DNA from: an uncultured Eubacteriales bacterium
GTDB lineage: Bacteria; Bacillota; Clostridia; Peptostreptococcales; Anaerovoracaceae
Reading direction: 5' to 3'
Length of the DNA stretch: 9,753 nucleotides
NCBI GenBank assembly: GCA_959021945.1
Contig: CAUEYG010000027.1
Span: 1 to 9,753, forward strand
The position numbers were made by a program, and so were the translations under genes. The notes beneath the pieces are model-generated. The model searched no databases. It had not been told where the DNA came from and saw nothing but the letters and a program-made list of their open reading frames with translations. Of this stretch, positions 6,062-9,753 are shown in pieces (the stretch's first letter is position 1; each line of letters starts with the position of its first letter).

Positions 6062-6844
6062 CTAAATGAAAAAAAAGCACTTTCCGCACACTTCCGGCGA
6101 AGGAATATGTTCATCAATGGATTTGCAATAAGACTGACATTTTTTACGGTCAATTCCCTTCTCTGAAATAGCCGCTGCAGGACAAGCCTTGATCATCTCT
6201 TGGCTGCACTGTACACCTTTTGCCTCCTGGCAGCAATATTGGCGCCGAATCTCCTGGTAAACAGCCTCCAGCTGGTCGGAGCTGAGGATTTCAAAAGGCT
6301 CTGCATACTGTCCATCTGTAATAATGGAACCAAACCTTCCGGCAAATCCATGTTCTGTGCAAAAACATCCGGCCGGTCCGAACTGCCCCATCCCTGCAGC
6401 ATAGGCGGCCAGCTTATGGGACCAGACCTCCCTGCACAATTTTTCATCCCAATCAGTTGGGGTGTTTGTACAAGAAGACAATCTACCTACTGTATCCAGT
6501 GCATCGCGCACCACACCATTGAGTCGCATTGACAGCCACATGGAATCATTGAATGCATCCAGCCATTGAGAGGAAGGCGCGCTGCCGCCCCGGTTGCTCT
6601 CTGTGATTTCCGGAGCATAGGGCACAAAATGGACGACAACCGTATTTCCCGGCCGATAAATCCGTTTTGGGTGGTCACAGATAGTCCTTGAAAAATACAT
6701 ATCAAAGATTGGATTTCGCGAATCCGCATACCCTACAAGAGGTTAACCAAACCTGGTCTTTATATCCGGCCTTTCCTGAAATTCCTTTACTGCCTCCTCG
6801 ATATCTTTCATAATCTTTGCTTTAATATCTACTCCAATATGCAT
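6062..6844 (-). pseudogene. Epoxyqueuosine-reductase-like 4Fe-4S protein, nonsense codon
   Basis: The reading frame from the ATG at 6844 gives 33 residues ending DIKTRFG, then TAA (6743-6745), then continues in the same frame with PLVGYADSRNPIFD through to the stop at 6062. Members of this family carry a PLVGFAD-like block here, so one codon (for example GAA) has become a stop. The rest has the QueG-like core AAYAAGMGQFGPAGCFCTEHG, RFGSIITD, and a cysteine-rich end (CCQ, VQC, ACPAAAIS, KKCQSYC, VCGKC) that fits two 4Fe-4S clusters. The chain stops four residues after CGKC, next to a run of eight T, so the last cluster ligand may also be lost. AAAGGA lies 8 bases before the ATG at 6844. Restart at the ATG at 6700 lacks a ribosome binding site. 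Substrate unknown; true tRNA queuosine QueG is longer, so this is a paralogue. Confidence 0.75.
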
Positions 6845-6873
6845 AGTCCTTTTCCTTTCCGGGCGCAACAGCC

Positions 6874-7143
6874 CTATGGTTTTATCCGCTCTATTTTAAA
6901 AATGTTGATCACCCTGGCATCAGGGCAGCAAAAAAGACATTCATCTTCACTATCTTCACCCGGAACAGTCCCGCCATATCGTAAAATGTCGATATACGGG
7001 AAAGCAGTATGCAGCATCATAGGACACATTTTCCCCCGATCCTTGTCAAAGTCAAATTTATCACCGATCTGATGCCCATAATGGCACGGTCCTTTTTCTT
7101 TTTTGTCCACCATTGTTATGGTTATTTTGGGTCTTACTGCCAA
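6874..7143 (-). CDS. TIGR04076 family protein, 89 residues
   Basis: This is a small uncharacterised family found in anaerobes. The sequence shows its typical order: a strand (RPKITITMVD), GPCHYGHQIGDKFDF, then KMCPMMLHTAFPYI, LRYGGTVPG, CLFCCPDARV and a closing strand (FKIERIKP). Conserved cysteines at CHYGH, MCP and CCPD suggest metal or cluster binding, but none has been shown that I know of. The start is placed at TTG 7141-7143 because GAGGTG (7150-7155) lies 6 bases upstream; an in-frame GTG at 7150-7152 is part of that site. The gene ends 29 bp before the start of the epoxyqueuosine-reductase-like gene, so they are very likely co-transcribed. No clear promoter was found in the 91-bp gap after the regulator gene, so read-through from it is possible. 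Confidence 0.85.
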   Translation of the reverse strand: MAVRPKITITMVDKKEKGPCHYGHQIGDKFDFDKDRGKMCPMMLHTAFPYIDILRYGGTVPGEDSEDECLFCCPDARVINIFKIERIKP

Positions 7144-7234
7144 CACACTCACCTCACAATCTTATGTTTTACCGGAACACTTTCACTGTACTCTATTTTT
7201 GGTCCAATTAAAAGTGCCAATTTCGCCATGTTTT

Positions 7235-8629
7235 TTAGTACCAATCTGTCAGTGCCTGGACGATACAATGGGATGCGTCCTGAATTTCATCAAGGCTGAT
7301 TCCTCCAAACCCAGCCATAACCAGGTTGCGGCTGGTTCCTAGAGCAAAATTTTGTTTCATGGGATAGAGTTTTACCCCCTTTTTCTCGTTTCTGACGATC
7401 ATCTCTTCAGCGGTCAGGCTCTTTGACTCAAGAATTAAATGGAGTCCTGCTCCTTTCCCCCAAAGGCAAAAATCACTGCTCAAGCCATTTTCCAATTCAT
7501 AGGAAAGGATATCATGCTTTCTTTTGTTGGCCAGTGTAATCCTTCGGATATGCCTGTCCCAGTTTCCCTCTTCCATAAAGATACAAAGTGTGCTCTGCAG
7601 CAGAGAGGAAACTGTATTGTGATACTGGCTGAACCACATATCATATTTGGTTTTCAACGCTGCCGGAAGTACCATATATGCCAGTCTCAGCGCTGGGGAC
7701 AAGACTTTTGAAACACTTCCCAGGTAAATCACTCTTCCATATTGATCTAAGCCCTGCATAGCGGGGATGGCCTTTGCTGTATATCGAAAGACACTGTCAT
7801 AATCGTCTTCAATGATGTAAAAATCTTCTTGCTGAGCCATGCGCAGCAGCTCCATTCTATTTTGAATCGGCATTACTGCACCCATTGGAAATTGGTGAGA
7901 CGGCGTTACATAAACAGCTTGCGGTCTGACGATGCTCAGTACATCAAGGTTTATTCCCTCTGCTGTTACTTCTACAGGCACTGGCTTTACCCCGTGGTTT
8001 TCAAGAACAGCTCTGGCCCCCTCATACCCCGGCTCTTCAACAGCACAAAAACTAGGCCTGATCAATTGACATAAAAGGCTTATGAAAAACTGGGCGCCGC
8101 TTCCAATAATAATTTGATCCGGGCTGCACATTACCCCTCTGCTCCGCTCCAAATATTTTGCCAGATACCGCCTTAACTCCCAGTCTCCGCAATGGTCCCC
8201 ATATGCAGTCAATTTTCTTTCAGCCAGACTGGAAACAGCTCGTTCCATGGTCCGTTTCCATTTTGTAAGGGGAAACTCTTCAATGCGGCAATTGCCATAT
8301 TTCATATCATACCGATAAGACCGGCATTCCGGCCTCTCTCTGTGAAAATCAGGAAATTGTTCAAAATCAAATTGTTCCCTATCCAAAGCAAGGTCCACAT
8401 AACGCACATAATAGCCGCTGCCCCTTCGGTTTTCTAAATACCCTTCCGAGCATAACTGCATGTATGCCTGTTCCACCGTATTACGGCTAACCCCCAGCTT
8501 TTCCGCCTGGGTCCTTGTAGCAGAAAGCCGGTGCCCTTCTGCCAGCTCTCCCTGAATAATCTCATTTCGGATATGTTCATAGATCTGCATATAAAGGGGC
8601 TTTTTCGCGCTTCTGTCCAGTATGATCAC
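7235..8629 (-). CDS. MocR/PdxR-type GntR regulator with aminotransferase domain
   Basis: MocR regulators join a GntR winged helix to a fold-type I aminotransferase-like domain that binds pyridoxal phosphate. The DNA-binding part is at residues about 10-75 (PLYMQIYEHIRNEI, then LSATRTQAEKLGVSRNTVEQ). The effector domain (about 110-464) keeps VTPSHQFPMG, IIEDDYDSVFRY at 272-283 and YLGSVSK with the cofactor lysine at 308, followed by LSPALRLAY. The length of 464 residues is normal. The GTG at 8629 was chosen because a perfect AGGAGG lies 6 bases upstream and the alignment with the family starts there. It diverges from a PNPOx-fold protein, the usual arrangement for a MocR regulator and its target. 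PdxR relatives control pyridoxal phosphate synthesis, but no pdxS or pdxT is visible here, so the exact subgroup is open. Confidence 0.92.
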   Translation of the reverse strand: MIILDRSAKKPLYMQIYEHIRNEIIQGELAEGHRLSATRTQAEKLGVSRNTVEQAYMQLCSEGYLENRRGSGYYVRYVDLALDREQFDFEQFPDFHRERPECRSYRYDMKYGNCRIEEFPLTKWKRTMERAVSSLAERKLTAYGDHCGDWELRRYLAKYLERSRGVMCSPDQIIIGSGAQFFISLLCQLIRPSFCAVEEPGYEGARAVLENHGVKPVPVEVTAEGINLDVLSIVRPQAVYVTPSHQFPMGAVMPIQNRMELLRMAQQEDFYIIEDDYDSVFRYTAKAIPAMQGLDQYGRVIYLGSVSKVLSPALRLAYMVLPAALKTKYDMWFSQYHNTVSSLLQSTLCIFMEEGNWDRHIRRITLANKRKHDILSYELENGLSSDFCLWGKGAGLHLILESKSLTAEEMIVRNEKKGVKLYPMKQNFALGTSRNLVMAGFGGISLDEIQDASHCIVQALTDWY

Positions 8630-8654
8630 TTGGTTCCTCCTTTTCTGTTCATTT

Positions 8655-8667
8655 ACTGCCTGGCAGT
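8655..8667. promoter_or_regulatory. 13-bp palindrome in the divergent control region
   Basis: ACTGCC-T-GGCAGT is a perfect palindrome with a single central base. It lies in the leader of the regulator gene and overlaps the predicted -35 of the divergent PNPOx-like gene, a position suited to an operator. Its binding protein is unknown. Confidence 0.4.
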
Positions 8668-8689
8668 TTCTTATGCCCGGTGTTATAAT
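8660..8689 (+). promoter_or_regulatory. Extended -10 promoter of the PNPOx-like gene
   Basis: TGTTATAAT (8681-8689) is an extended -10 element with a perfect TATAAT. A four-of-six -35, CTGGCA (8660-8665), lies 18 bases upstream. The start would be near 8696, leaving a leader of about 74 bases. The promoter overlaps the opposing regulator promoter. Confidence 0.6.
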
Positions 8690-8707
8690 ATCATTATAAA
8701 TATCATT
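8684..8707 (+). repeat. Tandem direct repeat between the regulator and PNPOx-like genes
   Basis: TATAATATCATT (8684-8695) is followed, sharing one base, by TATAAATATCATT (8695-8707). The copies differ by one inserted A. The repeat covers the -10 boxes of both divergent promoters. MocR-family regulators such as GabR and PdxR are known to bind direct repeats, so this is a candidate binding site; AT-rich chance similarity remains possible. Confidence 0.45.
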
Positions 8708-8721
8708 TTCCCTGGATGCAA
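8693..8721 (-). promoter_or_regulatory. Promoter of the MocR-type regulator gene
   Basis: On the minus strand TTGCAT (8716-8721), 17 bases, and a perfect TATAAT (8693-8698) form a good sigma-70-type promoter. Its -10 and that of the opposing promoter together make the palindrome TATAAT-ATC-ATTATA (8684-8698). The predicted start is near 8686, so the two promoters face each other and cannot easily be occupied at the same time. Confidence 0.65.
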
Positions 8722-8769
8722 TTTGATTTATGGAAAAGCTTTTGAATAAAACAGAAAGGACAGAATTTG

Positions 8770-9252
8770 ATGAACAGAGATATGCAAAAAAAAGACCGCC
8801 AGGTATCAAAGGAACGGGCAGAGCGGATGCTGCTGGAATCTGCGGAAGGAACCTTGTCCATGAGCGGCGATGATGGTTATCCCTATGGGCTTCCAATGAA
8901 TTACGTTTATGTCAATGGCGCTATTTATATACATACCGCTGATTCGGGCTACAAAATCGACGCGCTCCGCAGCAATCCAAAGGTTTGTTTTTCCGTTATT
9001 GCACATTCCCAAATCGCACCGGAACTTTTCACCACTCGCTATGAAAGCGTTGTAGCTACCGGGGATGCTGTCTTTATTGAAGATGAGACTGAAAAAAAGC
9101 AGGTTATGGAAGCTTTTGTAAAACGCTTTTCTCCCGGTCTTGAAGAAGGGGGTATGAAGTTTATTAAAGCTGCTTTGCATCGGACTGCGATTATAAAGAT
9201 CAATATCCGGGAAATGAAGGGAAAGGCTTTTCGCTCCCCAGAAGCCAAATAG
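8770..9252 (+). CDS. Pyridoxamine 5'-phosphate oxidase-fold (NimA-like) flavoprotein
   Basis: This 160-residue protein has the FMN-binding split-barrel fold of the PNPOx family and is closest in motif to the NimA (5-nitroimidazole reductase-like) branch. The order is typical: QKKDRQVS at 6-13, a helix, GTLSMSGDDGYPYGLPMNYVY at 27-47, IYIHTADSGYKIDAL at 52-66, VCFSVI at 72-77, and FTTRYESVVATGDA at 87-100, ending with KINIREMKGK. It is probably a small cytoplasmic homodimer reducing an unknown substrate with FMN. NimA-like proteins are common in gut anaerobes and do not by themselves predict metronidazole resistance. The ATG at 8770 has AAAGGA 9 bases upstream. The divergent MocR regulator probably controls it. 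A hairpin with six T follows directly. Confidence 0.87.
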   Translation: MNRDMQKKDRQVSKERAERMLLESAEGTLSMSGDDGYPYGLPMNYVYVNGAIYIHTADSGYKIDALRSNPKVCFSVIAHSQIAPELFTTRYESVVATGDAVFIEDETEKKQVMEAFVKRFSPGLEEGGMKFIKAALHRTAIIKINIREMKGKAFRSPEAK

Positions 9253-9256
9253 CAAA

Positions 9257-9297
9257 GGCGGGAATGCTAGCTAATCAGCCGCATCCCCGCCTTTTTT
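9257..9297 (+). terminator. Rho-independent terminator of the PNPOx-like gene
   Basis: GGCGGGAATGC (9257-9267) pairs with GCATCCCCGCC (9281-9291) with one A-C mismatch, and an inner GCT/AGC pair closes a small loop. Six T follow at 9292-9297. The reverse strand has only TTT-GC after the stem, so it may terminate ahcY less well. Confidence 0.85.
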
Positions 9298-9341
9298 CAT
9301 CTCATCAAATTACAAAGCCTTGTTCAAAGGCCCTTGTCTTC

Positions 9342-9753
9342 TCATACCTGCCAGCTGTTTAAATAATCCTCCTGGTCCTTCGACAGCCGGTCGATTTCAA
9401 TGCCCCAGCATGCCAGTCTTCTTCTGGCAATCTTATCATCAATTTCACCGGAAACATCAATGACGCCCTGTTCCAGCTCCTTGTAATGGTCTTTGATATA
9501 CATGGCGGAAAGGGCCTGGACAGCAAAACTCAAATCCATGATTTCCGCAGGATGTCCGTCTGCTGCTGCAATGTTCACCAGCTTGCCCTCAGCAATAACA
9601 TTAATCCATTTGCCGCCCGGGAGCTGATAACCCATAATATTTTTTCGGGTTTCCTTTTTATCCGTAGCCGCAGCCTCCAATCCTTCCATGTCAATCTCCA
9701 CATTAAAGTGGCCTGCATTAGCAAGGATAGCTCGATCTTTCATCTTTTTCATG
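9342..9753 (-). CDS. ahcY: Adenosylhomocysteinase, C-terminal part (partial)
   Basis: S-adenosylhomocysteine hydrolase splits S-adenosylhomocysteine to adenosine and homocysteine with bound NAD, recycling the product of methyltransferases in the cytoplasm. Only the last 136 codons are present; the gene enters from the right edge, and the Met near that edge is internal. The segment MKDRAILANAGHFNVEIDM corresponds to the conserved NIGHFDxE block near the NAD site; LVNIAAADGHPAEIMDLSF matches the LVNL-GHP-VMSxSF block; and the end GVIDVSGEIDDKIAR, GIEIDRL and YLNSWQV is the bacterial/archaeal-type C terminus. The gene converges on the PNPOx-like gene with 89 bp between stops. No strong terminator of its own is seen, only a weak GCCTT/AAGGC hairpin at about 9317-9331. 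Operon partners lie outside the window. Confidence 0.93.
   Translation of the reverse strand, partial: MKKMKDRAILANAGHFNVEIDMEGLEAAATDKKETRKNIMGYQLPGGKWINVIAEGKLVNIAAADGHPAEIMDLSFAVQALSAMYIKDHYKELEQGVIDVSGEIDDKIARRRLACWGIEIDRLSKDQEDYLNSWQV

Noticed and set aside
7149..7229. A 26-codon minus-strand frame, starting MAKLALLIGPKIEY, between the regulator and the TIGR04076 gene, with its stop at the TIGR04076 ribosome binding site.
   Set aside because: It has no ribosome binding site and starts 8 bases past the regulator stop. A leader peptide coupled to the next gene is possible but unsupported.
8806..9255. A 149-codon minus-strand frame antisense to the PNPOx-like gene.
   Set aside because: It is a mirror of codon bias in a real gene, with no motif of its own.

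Overview
The window looks like chromosomal DNA of a Clostridia bacterium, most likely a Lachnospiraceae-type gut anaerobe. The basis is a DUF5688-family protein, a divergent glutamyl-tRNA synthetase of about 550 residues, a TIGR04076-type protein beside an epoxyqueuosine-reductase-like iron-sulfur protein, strong AGGAGG-type ribosome binding sites and TTGACA/TATAAT promoters. All family names come from recognising motifs in the translations; no database search was run. I see no rRNA, tRNA, CRISPR array, transposase or phage gene.

Layout. Positions 1-1866 hold three minus-strand genes: the start of an FtsA/actin-like ATPase (cut by the window edge), a 119-residue helical protein of unknown function, and a very acidic 329-residue protein of unknown function. 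From 2034 to 4703 two plus-strand genes follow, a CorA-family divalent-cation transporter and gltX. gltX has its own promoter inside an inverted repeat, and a GC-rich hairpin ends the block. From 4774 to 8629 everything is on the minus strand: a 33-residue hydrophobic protein behind a sporulation-sigma-like promoter, a DUF5688 gene broken by an in-frame TAG and an apparent internal deletion, an epoxyqueuosine-reductase-like gene broken by a single in-frame TAA, a TIGR04076 protein, and a MocR/PdxR-type regulator. A PNPOx/NimA-like protein diverges from that regulator (8770-9252). The 3' end of ahcY closes the window.

How the parts may work together. The MocR regulator and the PNPOx-fold protein share a 140-bp control region in which two promoters face each other. 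Their -10 boxes form one palindrome and overlap a direct repeat, so a vitamin B6-responsive switch is a plausible inference. The TIGR04076 gene and the broken iron-sulfur gene are 29 bp apart and probably form one transcript, perhaps with the regulator. Two neighbouring genes with nonsense codons suggest local gene decay, although a sequencing error could explain the single TAA. Most of the window is ordinary housekeeping or conserved-hypothetical DNA. The points of interest are the small putative spore protein, the overlapping promoters and the two broken genes; I see no convincing new multi-gene system.
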